From the NCBI GenBank assembly GCA_006384855.1, contig VCJN01001814.1, positions 35,392-99,391 of the forward strand: a stretch of 64,000 bases of DNA, in the 5' to 3' direction. Position numbers and translations under genes: made by a program. The stretch is from Tetraselmis striata (Eukaryota > Chlorophyta > Chlorodendrophyceae > Chlorodendrales > Chlorodendraceae). The notes under the pieces were generated by a model. It saw nothing but the letters and a program-made list of their open reading frames with translations. It ran no database searches and was not told the DNA's origin. This document shows, one piece after another, positions 33,544-44,594 of this stretch (position 1 is its first letter; the number at the start of each line of letters is the position of its first letter).

Positions 33544-34059
33544 CGTCGTCTGACTAAGCTCAGTTAAGTACTTAACAACGATTGAAACTATTCCTACTCA
33601 CCGATCAGACGGATTTCAAAGCAGACTCTCGTTTTGCCAAAAAGGTCGCGCAGGACAAGAGCCGAAATTGCCAGGAAATAGTGGAGGGAAAACGGAGTCA
33701 GCAGGTGAGGGGAGGCGCTGCGTAGTGTAACGCAGCGAAACTGGAAGATGGCAGGCTCAGCTGTTATGGCTGCTTTTATGTTTACTCGTGCTGCACCCAA
33801 AAAGGGCGCAACGACAGGTGCCTAGTAACCCGTACCACTGAGCAGCACGCGGTAGCCGGAAAAGCGCTTTAGCGATTTATAAGGAAACTAAGGATGAAAC
33901 CCCATAAACAAAGTTGGGTATCAAAGATGAGTATGGTTTTGCCAGTGATAAGCGAACGGAGATAGCGCTGGATTGACGGAGAAGGGGTAGCGCCAGGTCA
34001 TGAAGGGGGCACCGGAAAGGCCACCGCTGCGGAGTCTTGTTGGACCTGGAAATGGCGGA

Positions 34060-34220
34060 GGGGCGCGATCTAACCGAAGAAGAACCATGCGCTAGGCGAA
34101 GTAGGAAGGACGTTGGGGCCGACGTAGTCCAGAACGACGTCGGAGTTAGTGGCCCAGCCGCCTTGGTAGCGGATATGGGACAGTGAAGTGCCGATGGCGT
34201 TAGCGGCTGATGCTGCTCCC

Positions 34221-34255
<35 letters not shown>

Positions 34256-34949
34256 GGGCGGGGCAGCACCGACAAGACGAACGGCCGTAGCGAGCCAGTC
34301 TGAAATTGTGGCGGCAGTCCAAGACTTGGACTACTCGCTCGGGGTGACCACCCAGAGGTTTGTTTCGGCCAAGGCAACAGGGGCCAGGGGGGAAGACTGC
34401 ACGTGGTCGATGAAGTGGTGCATTTTTCAGACGTCGACGCGCAATGCGGGGGTGCTCCGATAATGACACTGGAAGGAGCAGTACGCGGTACGCGGCGCGC
34501 GCGGTCGGGGCCGCGTCGACCGGCGCGGCCTTTCTCGCGGTAAACCTGCAGGGTAATTTGTAGTCGTCGACGACATGCACGTCCCGCACTCGGCATGACA
34601 CGCGAGTAAGTCCCCTGGCAAAGAACATAAAGTTGACGACAATATTCGAGGCCATGTGGGCTCGGAAGTCGTACTGGTACTCGGGACGGGGAGCATCATA
34701 CACAATCCACTCTGCACGCTCGACAAAGCTGTAAGCGACATTAGCAGACAGAGGGACTCGCAAAGGGGCAGTATCCAAGCGGCGTTGCCTGAGCATCAAG
34801 CCACGACGAGCCGCGGTATAAGGGGCAGGTTGTCCTTCATTGGCGATCGGGTCGGGGTTGTGGAGCTCAAAGAACTTGCTTGTTGATTGATGACAGGTAG
34901 GGCTACAACGACTTAGCCCCCATGTGCGCCTCATCACCAATCCAAGCAA
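34060..34949 (-). pseudogene. Decayed tyrosine recombinase of copy 2 (HSLR box lost to a poly(C) tract)
   Basis: The minus-strand frame from 34949 reads FFELHNPDPIA, then NFMFFARGLTRVSCRVRDV, like copy 1. Unlike copy 1, the nucleophile tyrosine is kept (VVLDYVGPNVLP near 34138-34105). The HSLR box expected near 34220 is replaced by a poly(C) run on the coding strand (G32 on the plus strand). Frameshifts also break the frame. It cannot be functional as it stands. Confidence 0.65.
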
Positions 34950-35765
34950 CGTACCGGACGACAGTAGTAGTGGTCGCCCCCATCGGGCTGATGTTCTCGG
35001 AGTCGTGGCAGAACGCCGCGAACTGAGACAGTTTGCCGGCGTAGCTCCTGAGCGTCTGCGCGGTGAGGGAGCAGGAGATTAGGTCGAGTGTGCGCTGTCC
35101 CAGCTCGTCTGAGCCGAACGCTTTTTGTAACTAAGCGAGACCGGAGTGAAGCAGCCCAAGGGGTGACAGCTTCGGGCTCGTCAATTACGTAAGTACGGCG
35201 CTTGGCCGACGGAGTAACATGAAGCCGGTTTATTTCAGCGAAAATACTCGGCGGCAGCGGTTAGGTTCCCGGCGTTTGGCCGGTAGTTTCTGGACGGTTT
35301 TGCAACAGCGTGAGTACGGGTTTGCGGGGCCAAGCTCAGGTAGGAGGGCCGCCCCGCGCGCCCTTTGCGCTCGTAGCGCCTGGCACGCGCGTAACGTACA
35401 CCTGCGGAGCTTGGTCGTTGCGAACCAGTTGTAACACGGAGTGTAGCAACCGACGGACGTAGCGGCGATGAGATGGTACGGGAGGCGGATTGTTGAGCCG
35501 CCATGTGCAGGTGTGCGGATGGTTGAGCCGCACTCGGCTTTAGCTGTAAGAAGTGCCGCATTGAGGAAGGTCTAAATGAATAAGTGTGTAAGGTGGGGGA
35601 GGGGGGTCCGGTCAGGGCACATGGCGCTCATCCCGCCGTTGAGCTACTAGAGTTCGCCATCCATATGCACTATATAGGCTCACTAGGGCTCACTAGGGAT
35701 GCGGCGGTCACCGAAAGGTGGCCTCGCAAAGCGCCATCAGCTCCGACGAAATGTGCCCCACACCG

Positions 35766-36585
35766 TCACTCGTGCTCTTCTTCGCGGCCACGCCCGCGAC
35801 CGCCGTCATGCCCTCGTCCACGCCCGCGCCTTGCAGCCGCTGCCGCCACCCGAGCAGAGGCGGTAACTTTTGCGCTCATGGCAACCGTCGCTTCGAAGAC
35901 GCGACGCTCGTAGTCCTTCATCAGGTCCCCGAAAATGCTGGGCTCGCAGTACGCCCTAAACACCTTGGTCACCGTGCACACGTTTGACCTCGTTCAGCCT
36001 CCGTAGGAAGGCTAGACAATAGCGAAACGCCTTGTCGATGGCCTCGGCGTGATTCCGAGCGCGCGCGAGGTAAGATGTGAAATCTGGATTAGCAATAGGA
36101 ACGTAGGGTAGCAGCTCGTCCAACGCTACGAAGAGTGAGGCCATGTAGTGGGCTCCGAAACACGATATCCAAAGATAGTTTACTCCTCCTGGGCCGGCAG
36201 ACGGTGCTCAAGGGAAACATATCCGGCACTCGACTGACCGGTCGAACGGCCTCGTAACCAGACTCATTCCTCGCTGCAGTAGCTATGGCACCGCGAGATA
36301 GTCGTCCTCGTCACTCACGGATTTTGCTCCGACACGGCCGCTATGGGCTAGCGCTAGCAAGTCGGGGGGCTCTGCGGCTCCCCCGCTGCATGTCGGTTGT
36401 CCCGTGCTTACGCGCTGCCTGGAACCAGAGCCACGTACTCCGTCTCCACCAACAACACGGTCACGAGCCGTCAATTGAGCTTACGATGTTGCCAGCTCGC
36501 GTAACAATGTAGAATGGGCATACATGTCTGCTTGTAGCGATTCGAGCTCATCGACGGGTTCTTCTCCATCTGACACTATGACGCA
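35766..36585 (-). pseudogene. Gag-like protein of copy 2, broken
   Basis: Fragments match copy 1's gag: LESLQADMYAHSTLLRELAT near 36550-36485, SGRVGAKSVSDEDDYLAVP near 36345-36290, and MASLFVALDELLPYVPIANP from about 36144. The end is an Arg-Gly-rich tail (ARRGRGRGHDGGRGRG) by 35766. Several frame breaks and a deletion of part of the copy-1 middle are visible. Confidence 0.5.
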
Positions 36586-36737
36586 CGGACGTATGGATGG
36601 GAATTTCACACACGGGTGCTGATGAGCCGGGTGTGGTTTTGAACAAGCTAGGGTGACCTTGCTCGCAACAGGTTTCGAGACAATTAATCGCCGCGTGTGA
36701 CGCAACGAAACTGGAAGATGGCATGTTCAGCTGTATA

Positions 36738-37278
36738 GTTGAAACGCATTTTGCGCGTAGTGACAGCGGATCGGGTGGTGTTTGAAATATCCGGGAGCGG
36801 GATCATGCTCGATGCGGACGTTCTAAAACAACCGGCAACGCGTAGCCTACACGTCGCCGATTTTTGGTCGGGGGCGTTGCCGATTTTGATTACTGCTTTT
36901 ATTCCGGCTAGATTAGTAGAGGTATCCAGAAGCACTGGAGGGGTCCTTGCGGCATGACAGCATAGTTTTCAGATGTTTCCACGATCTGGTGGCACTGCTG
37001 CAACCTGTGTAAAAATTTTCAGCCTTCTCCCGCCAGTGCCATTCCATAACTACATGCTTAGATGCCGTCTCCACCTGCCGGCTGTGCCCCAAGTCGTCCA
37101 TCAGGCTGTGAAAGTAGGTGCCGGTACTTGGCGAACATGGACAACAACACCCACCGAGGCATGTGCGTGCATGACCGGCGGTGCTCTTTGCCAGCAAGAC
37201 TCTGGTTACATGCGGTGCCGCCAGCGCTTCGCGAGCAGCCGCCTCGCCACTACTGTCGCCCGCATGCGGTGGCAATGC
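36738..37278. other. Intergenic, no supported gene
   Basis: A minus-strand frame of 120 codons (37275-36913) has no recognisable family and is GC-biased. Nothing else seen. Confidence 0.35.
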
Positions 37279-37985
37279 TTATAGTGAAGTCGCGTTGTTC
37301 TTGTAATACTGCTCCCACTTGGCGCCAAACATGGTGGTGAGACACTGCCTGAGCTCGTCACGCCGGCGCGCGTGGGTGTACGCGTCGATGTTGCCCTTCG
37401 ATACCGGGGCTGTCCTCCGCATCGTGTAATGCAACACTTTCGCTGCGCTGTCCCGGCTCCTCGCCGTTAGTTGTCGCTACTGTCCCGGCCTCCACGGACT
37501 CGCTGTCGTACTCATCCCCCACCTCGTTGTCATGCTTCTCGTCAGCACCGTGCTTGCACTTCATGGCGTTGTACCGATATTGGTACAACTTCGACTGGGC
37601 ATCGCGCTCGGCATGTTTGCTTTGCTCCGCTGATATCTCGGAAGCCGACATCCGCGACTGCATCATTCTCCTTAATCGTCTCGCGGTGTTATTGCGCCGC
37701 TGCGGTCCTCAACTGCTCACTCTCCTCGGTCAAGCGCAAGACATTTTGTCGTCAACGCGTTCGCCACTTACATTTCAATAGTGATAAGACATTTTGTTGC
37801 CAACTGCGTCGCCGGGCGAGTCGAACGTCCGCCATGGTCATCGGCGGCAGCGGGGATGGCATGCCGGCCGCGGCCCGCCCGCCGTGGCCCGCCCACGGCC
37901 CGCTGGAATCGGCACTCGCGGCCGCCGCAGCCGCCGCCGCCGCCCGTGCCCTCGCCTTGCGAGACCTCTTATCCTCGTACGGCAT
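37279..37985 (-). CDS. Candidate multi-exon gene, unknown function
   Basis: Exon 1 from ATG 37985 (MPYEDKRSRKARARAAAA...) has an Ala run encoded by GCN repeats and ends at a strong GTAAGT donor near 37770. The last exon reads AAKVLHYTMRRTAPVSKG, then NIDAYTHARRRDELRQCL and TTMFGAKWEQYYKNNATSL before a stop at 37279. It could begin after the GGGACAG at about 37460. Between them a Glu/Ser-rich helical frame (SASEISAEQSKHAERDAQSK) may be coding. I could not connect all exons in phase and recognise no family. The C-terminal block looks protein-like (mixed charge, regular aromatic spacing), which is the main reason to list it. Confidence 0.35.
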
Positions 37986-39639
37986 TGTTGGCACTTTGTG
38001 AGCGCTGGTGGGTGCGTTGTGGTGGCAAAAAGGGTAGAACTGTGTGACATGACGCATCGGCACGCATGAAAATTACAGATATTTGCGCATTCCGCGCGAT
38101 GTGGGCAACGCCGCAAATGTTGTGCTGGAACGCTATTGTGGCGGAGACAAGTCTGAGTCTGTAGGTGGGTCCGGGTGCCGCGCTAGAAAGCGGGGCGCCG
38201 CGGAGCGTCGTGCGGGTGTTTATCTCGGGATCCTTGCAACGGCGGCCCATGGGGTTTTGGAAGGGAGGTCGTCCAACTTCTGAAGGGGCTGGGCCCCTGC
38301 GCGGATGGCAATGCCCCGGCGGGCACCAAAGCGAGAGCGGTCGCGGCGTATGGCCATTGTGTCGATTGTGGCGTAATGGTGCCAGTTGTGTGGTGGTGCC
38401 GGCTGCGGGTGTGGCGTGGCTGCGGGGTGATTCGCATGGTATTGGTTGCGGTCGGGTCACGGCGCCCGTCTGCCGTTATTTTTAGTTGCGCACTCGCTGT
38501 ACGTGTGCACTGTACGCGAGTATTGTTCCGCACGGGTGTGTCGTGGGTCCTCGCGATGTTTTGAACTACGAGTTCGGCTTTCGGTCGCCGCAGCGATTAG
38601 CCCGATCAGAGTTTCCATTCCACGCCGAGCATCCCGCGGGCGCTTTTCATGTGGATCAACAAGAAGATCAAGCCCTCAAGCTCATGCTTCTCCGAGGGGA
38701 GATGAAGCTGCGGTTGGGGTCGACATTATCCCGCAAGAGTTGTGCGGCTTGCTTTGGGGGCGAGAGGGGACGGCACGCAGCCCCCCTCCTCTTGGTTCAT
38801 GGGTTTTTAGTACGTTTTCGTACTCGGAAATTCCCGTTTTGTGTGCGCATGCACGTACCAGTCTCAGCTTGTGCGCGGGAAAGTAGAGAGTGTTATGTCG
38901 GCGCAGACTTCCACCTAGACTACATGCTGGGGTTAACGGGGCTCCGCATCGAGGCGAAGGAGATGCAGGAGCATCAGCGGGCGACTGCGGCGACTCAGCA
39001 CGATGGGGAAACACGTATATGGCGTGAGGCTTCGTGCAAGTGTGTGCTCCCTAATTCTGCTTTGCCACTTGCCCTCTACGCATATTCCCGGATTCATCTT
39101 CCTCCCTCGCGACCTCTGGGACATGTGTGCGGTGTTGGGGGCCGCAGTAGTGCCGCACCGGGTCATGACTAGAGGAATCGCACGTCCCCCTCCCCACGCA
39201 CGGAGTATTGGGTTGCGTTTCCGTTATGGCCCGAGCTAGTTCACATCCCCCATCTTGCAGCACCGAGGGTGCACCCCTCCCATTGCGGCAAGCGACTTGC
39301 CCGGCGTGCGGCAGTGGGTGCGGCCGTGCGTCGGGGTCAAACCTTGCCGTTAAGTCCACACATCTCGAATCCCCGATTGAGACTTTTTTCCAGGGCAAGC
39401 CCCTCGAGCCCCCCTTTCACCCTGCTCCGACACAACACTTGTGAATATCTCGGGTATGGGCACAACGCGGGAGAGGGGCACGGAGAGACACTTCCGTGCA
39501 ACGCATGGCCCCCCAAATGCCAGCGCCACCCCATGATCGGGCCACACGCAACCAAGCCCCTACACCTACGGCCGAGTGATGTAGAGCCGTGCCTGGCTAT
39601 GACACGCAATATATGCTCGTCGGAGGGAAGGTTAGAGCA
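37986..39639. other. Intergenic or uncertain
   Basis: A plus-strand open frame at about 38486-39172 (228 codons from a TTG) has no family resemblance and no splice support. No RNA genes seen. Confidence 0.3.
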
Positions 39640-40060
39640 TATCATGTTGAGTTCCGCCATTAGCTGTCGCACACTACATGGCGGGGGTGTCGCAGCGGGT
39701 CTCTCCTTGCGTGCAAGGTACCTTGAACGGCATTCCCTCTACCGGTGTGCAGACGCCCAAGGATGCTACGTGTGCTCGTGCTCATTCCGCTTCCACTTCT
39801 GCTGCTTCCACCTCAGTTGCTGTAGTGGGCGTTTCCTAGTGCCGTTTTGGGTGATTCCGAGATCGCTTTTTGCAGCTAGCCCATCTAATTTTATATAGCT
39901 ACTTAGGCGGTGTGCAGACGGACAAGTATGCTGCGTGTGCTCGCGTTCATTTCGATTCCTTTCCTGCTTCTGCTTCCTCCTTGCAGTTGCCGTAGTGGGC
40001 GTATCCTTTTCGGTTGATTTCCCGATCGCCTTTTGCAGCGCTACAGCAGCCCAATAAAAT
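39640..40060 (+). repeat. 3'-coterminal dispersed repeat, two partial copies in tandem
   Basis: 39640-39895 matches the body and tail of the copy at 13786-14212, with the frame VSPCVQGTLNGIPSTGVQ and CARAHSAST kept. 39905-40060 repeats only the last ~150 bp, starting GGCGGTGTGCAGACGGACAAG and ending TTTTGCAGCG. Both are plus-oriented. Confidence 0.6.
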
Positions 40061-40516
40061 CATGCTGTGTATATAGTCGCTACCGGCAGTCGTTGCTATT
40101 ATACGTATACTTGTAGCGACCAGTCTGGTACGTCTGCTGGTGTGATCCGGCGGTACGTACAAAAACATCCGCGTACTGGCGGCCGTTATTTCCTATCGAA
40201 AGCACCCTGTCAGCAACTCAGCACCCGATCGTAATAAGGATTATGTATTAAAGTGTATATGATCTGACATGATATACATAATCAGCAAATCCTACTGTAT
40301 CGTTATTAAATATCCGTACCATAGCGGTAAAATATGAAATCATATCGTTAAATAAAATTTGACGCCACCCGTGTCCGCCAAGCGCCAGCCGCATGCTGAT
40401 GCCAGCTCGCCGGCAAGCGAAAACGCGCTCCGCCCGGGTCCCGATGACTGGTCGATCGCTCTATATAAGGATGACTCGCTATGATTATTATTTATTGATG
40501 CTGAATAAATAAAAGG
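40061..40516. other. AT-rich spacer with possible TATA box
   Basis: No gene. CTATATAAGG at about 40461-40470 lies ~50 nt before the ATG of the next open frame and could be a core promoter element. Confidence 0.3.
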
Positions 40517-41137
40517 ATGACGAGCGCAGCAGAGCAGCGCGCGCGTCGTCAGCTCTGTGTCGGGCTACTCCGGACCGACGGGCGACTCGATACGACGTTC
40601 TCACCCGCCCTCTTCGCCAGCAGCTCCCTACTGCGACCTTCCCTTCACCACCCCTGCAATTGCTGTCTCGCCCCCACACAATCGCGCACACCCGTCAGTA
40701 TAGGGGCATCAAAGTCCAGAGAGGGCGCGGGCCGCCGGCAGCGCCAGCGGCCGCTGGCGCTCCTACAGCAGCAGCAGCGCGGCGATGGGACGCCTCCGCT
40801 GAGCGCCACCGAGGCGCTTGCAGCCAGCTCCAGCGGCGCCACCTCCGACCGGCCTGGCTGCCTGTCTTACGCGCCCATCACGCTCCCCTCGCGCAGCAAG
40901 TTTGAGATGCAGCCTTCCGGCTCGTCATCACAGCGTCTCTGCGCCAAGGTGCGGCCAGCTGGCGCTGCCCTCGAGGCGGGGCCCCGTCTCCGCCACCCAG
41001 CCCCTAAACGCGTCGGCCGCCGCCCACTGCCCGTACCCAGAGTCGCCCCACGACAGGCCGGCCGTTCCAACCGCGCCAAAAAGCGTCTTGCCCTGCGCCC
41101 CGAACCGACTTGTATACCTCGCGCGTGTCTCCTCTGA
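40517..41137 (+). CDS. Hypothetical protein, single-exon open frame
   Basis: 206 codons from ATG 40517. Composition is Arg/Ser/Ala/Pro-rich with a polyglutamine patch (ALLQQQQRGDG), and no domain is recognised. The opposite strand is also partly open (for example GKTLFGAVGTAGLSWGDSGYGQW at about 41085-41020), so coding on the other strand cannot be excluded. Kept mainly because an apparent TATA box precedes the ATG. Confidence 0.25.
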   Translation: MTSAAEQRARRQLCVGLLRTDGRLDTTFSPALFASSSLLRPSLHHPCNCCLAPTQSRTPVSIGASKSREGAGRRQRQRPLALLQQQQRGDGTPPLSATEALAASSSGATSDRPGCLSYAPITLPSRSKFEMQPSGSSSQRLCAKVRPAGAALEAGPRLRHPAPKRVGRRPLPVPRVAPRQAGRSNRAKKRLALRPEPTCIPRACLL

Positions 41138-43040
41138 CTGTCTGCTCACTGTGTAAATGTGCTAGACGCCGCTGCACCGCTCTGACGTTGCACTACAGTT
41201 CGTCGTCGCCAGGCGCGTTATTATCCGGATCTGAGCGAGCGGCGAGTGGCTGTGCCGACGAGGCGGCAACCCACGCCAGCTCTAAGCTGGAGAATAAGAT
41301 TTCATATTGTAGGGGCCGATCGCACTAGCTTCCAACCGCCAGGCAGCCCGCTAGGAGACCTCCCCGCTCGGCTATGCTTTCTATAGTGATAGGGTTCCTG
41401 CGTGACGTGATCGCCCCGGGCCCGGGGTCGTCTGGTGGCCCAGCAAATCGGCTTTATACCCAGGAGTATATGCCATAAATTCTGCCTATTGTGCACTCCA
41501 GCAGGGCCATGAGAGATCTAGTGCTACGGGTACATCGTTGTACCATCGCACCCACTCTAATATACATACATGCTTATACACAGCAAGCTGCTATGCAATT
41601 GTGTGCCTGCTTGTGCATGTGTTTTGAGGGTTACAGGACTGGATTGTGAGGAGTGCTTTGCTTGCACGTGAGCGAGCTGTGATGCGCCCCTTGTTGCAGT
41701 GTTGCGACCTATACAATAAAGGCCATGGGGAGGGGTAGGAGGTGCTAGGTGTCGGGGGTGCGAATGTGCGATGGTCGGAGCAGCGCTCAAGAAGCGCTAG
41801 TGCGTGATCAATATGGTGTCACTGGTAGATTATGATGACACGGGGCTATGTCAGTCGCGCACTCCCTCAGATGCCGGCTTGTGTGCACCCGCATGGTTTG
41901 CTTGCTTGGTTACACAAAACATTCCTCGTCAAGTGTCAAAACCAGGCGCCACCGCTCACCACCAGTTTATTGTTGTGTACTTTGTTGAATCGTTGAATAC
42001 CGGTAATCTGTTCGATGGTAAGGTCCACTTCCTGTCACATGCCTGCTGGAACACTCTATCTTGTCTGACTACACATAGCAACCAGTGCGAATAAGCACGC
42101 AGGAGGGCTGTTCTCAAATCACTCTTTCATCTCGAGTAAGGGAACATGCGATCTGCCGGCCACCTTTTTTAGCCTCTAGATGCATGCCAATATGCCCAAT
42201 ATTAGCCGCATGTCGAAATGCAGCAGTGTATCTGATAATGCGAATATCCAATGTCAGATCACATGGTCAGGGACAGAGAGGAGGGGGGGGGGGGGGGGGC
42301 GGGGGGGGCGTGTGGCGAGCTTCCAGCTGCGGCAGAGTAATGGAGTATTGACGTCTGTTTCTGCTGTGCGTCTCCTACAGGTCGGTGCGTCCCCCGAGCT
42401 ACGATCTTGTAGCGAGCCACGGCCAATAATTGGGTGGGTACAGCCCCAGCAGGAAGTGGACAGCGCTGCGAACCGCGACACGACAACAGGGAGCGCCGGG
42501 GAGACCGAGGGATCGCTCGCTAGCTCACCGGCGGTTCAGGCGACCAGCCGTTCCCTGGCTCGGACGGCAACGATGACATCTCCGGAAGAGCTGACGCCAT
42601 TTTATCCGAAGGAATCGACGAACAATAAGGCACTGTCCGAACGCAAAGATTATCGGGAAGGGAAATCCTCGAGTGATACTCGTACGAGAAGGAAGTCCCC
42701 CCAAGCGGTGGTGGTACGCGTGCGGGCAGATTTCGAGCATCGCAGCGGTGGCGACTACGATCCGACCGCTGGCGCGTGTGCTGCTGACGTCAGCATCCCG
42801 TGGGCCTTCCGTCAGCGCCCCCACCGGGTCGAAGGCTCCGAGTCCTGGCCGCCCGCCGCGTCCCTGCCACAGCAGCAATTACGACGAGTGCCACTACCGG
42901 CACCGCAGCCACCCAAAAAGGTCGATCCTGCCAATCAACGCCCGCTGTGCGGTGGAACGTCGGCCAGCAGTCAGCAGCGAGATCCCCCCGGGGACAAGGG
43001 TGTCGGCGCGAGGCCGGTCTTCCTGACCGGCGGTAGCAGG
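41138..43040. other. Intergenic upstream of the AMPK beta gene
   Basis: No supported gene. A G17 tract is at 42283-42299. The frame of the AMPK beta exon stays open upstream to 42180, but without domain content. This is probably 5' UTR and promoter. Confidence 0.4.
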
Positions 43041-44594
43041 ATGGGGAACACTCAGCCGGGCGGCGCGATTCGGGCGGGTACGGGTACTGCGCCGGGGCGG
43101 ATGCCGGCGCCCGCGGGCGGTGGGGGGACGACGCCGACAGGCAACGTCGAGGCGCCGGGGGGCTGGACGTACGCGGTGCCCGCGGGCGGGAGCGATCACG
43201 TCAGCCCCTACGGCACGCCCAGCTCGCCCCTGCACTACGCGCCGCAGACGGTCGGCCTTGCGCTGGAGGGCAGCCCCGGCGGGACGCCAGGCGCGGGCGG
43301 CTCCAAGCCCAGCCAGGTCGCGTTCACGGAGCCTGCGGAGCCCAACAAGCTGCCCATCGTCCTGACCTGGGCCGGCGGCGGCACCAACGTTGAGCTGCAG
43401 GGCAGCTTTGACAACTGGCACAGCCGGCAGCCGATGCAGCAGACGCACGCGGGGCACACGCTCGTGAAGCTGCTCACGCCGGGTGTGTACCAGTACAAGT
43501 TCATCGTGGATGGCGAGTGGCGCTACGCCGCGGACCAGCCCGCCATCATGGACGAGATGGGCAACGTGAACAACGTTGTGGAGGTGTGTGTGCGGACCTC
43601 TCCGGGGCGCCCGGGCGGGGGCCCGGGCACCGCTCGCTCTGCTGGGCTCCACAGCCACATGCCTCCCATCCTCTCCCCCAACCTTCCGATCCCCCTCTCA
43701 GTCTTTTCCGCATTTGTCACGGTGTACTACGGGCGCTGACGAACCTACAGGATCCAGGAATTTAAGCCGCAAAATTGGGCTGCGTGCTACCTCTAGGGAC
43801 ACGTGTTGTCTGTCCGGTGAAATTTGTGTCCATTTGGCCTCTGGCATGCAGGCCAGGTCGACGGTCGCGGTGCTCGAGTCACCGCATCGGCACCCGTAGA
43901 GTGAACAGCCCAATTCCTACGCACTGCCGCCGAACCTGCACCCGCCTCGCGGCCCCTCTCGTTTGCACACAGTTCATTGGGCTTACGGGGCCCCAACACG
44001 ATGAACCGCCTGAAGTCGGAGTTTCGGCGATGTGTTCGCGGTGTATTTTGACACGGCGACTGTTTCGAGATGCATGTTGTATTTCCATCTTTGCGAGGGA
44101 TGCAAAAGAGCTAGATGTTGCGAAAAACCCAAAGCGAATCAGCGGTGTGTATCCTCACGGGTGTTCATACTTCGGTCATGCCCCGGCGAGTGCCCCCCCC
44201 CCCCCCCCCCCCCCCTTCCCCCTGGCGGTCCTTTGACACTCCCGCGCATTTCGGGCAGGTGCACGAGTATGAGCCCGACCTCCCCGGCAACATCAGCGGC
44301 TTCGACGGCCTGCCCAGCCCGCCCGCCTCGTACACCTGCCCCGCCCTGGAGCGCGAGGACTTCGCCAAGGACCCGCCGCTGCAGCCGCCGCACCTGCAGC
44401 TCACGCTGCTCAACCTGCCCGCGGCGCAGGAGTGGCCGTCCTGCCTGCCGCGCCCGCAGCACGTGGTGCTCAACCACTTTTACAGCCAGCGCAGCACGGC
44501 GGTGCAGGCGTGCGTCCTGGGCACCACCACGCGCTACAAGTCCAAGTACATCACGACCGTGCTCTACAAGCCCATGCACCCGCCGCCCTCGTGA
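43041..44594 (+). CDS. AMPK/SnRK1 regulatory beta subunit, two exons
   Basis: Exons 43041-43583 and 44259-44594 join in phase 0 around a 675-bp GT-AG intron, giving 292 residues. The start MGNTQPGG is a plausible N-myristoylation signal, as in animal and plant beta subunits. A Gly/Pro/Ala-rich linker fills residues 8-100. The CBM48 glycogen/starch-binding module follows at about 103-181. It includes VELQGSFDNW (W126), VYQYKFIVDGEWRY (W160) and MGNVNN (N177), the usual carbohydrate-contact positions. Exon 2 encodes the AMPKBI domain: VHEYEPDLPG, PPHLQLTLLNLP and HVVLNHFYSQRS, ending YKSKYITTVLYKP. This domain bridges the kinase alpha and gamma subunits. The protein scaffolds the energy-sensing SnRK1/AMPK complex. 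A C23 tract (44193-44215) lies just upstream of the acceptor. Confidence 0.92.

Larger units (their letters stand above)
33716..36737 (-). mobile_element. RT-less tyrosine-recombinase retroelement relic, copy 2
   Basis: Collinear with copy 1 (502-3486), with the same frame order and no RT. The left end carries both repeat parts (block 33716-33846, CGCAGCGAAACTGGAAGATG... to GAGCAGCA, then a diverged form of the 57-bp repeat to about 33905). The right end carries only the start of the first block (36690-36737) and is then cut off. Copies 1 and 2 differ by many substitutions and indels, so both are old. A G32 tract (34223-34254) sits inside the recombinase region. Confidence 0.7.

Noticed and set aside
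38446..39172. Plus-strand frames of 146 and 228 codons
   Set aside because: No domain, no ATG at the longer frame's start and no splice support. Likely chance open frames in GC-rich DNA.
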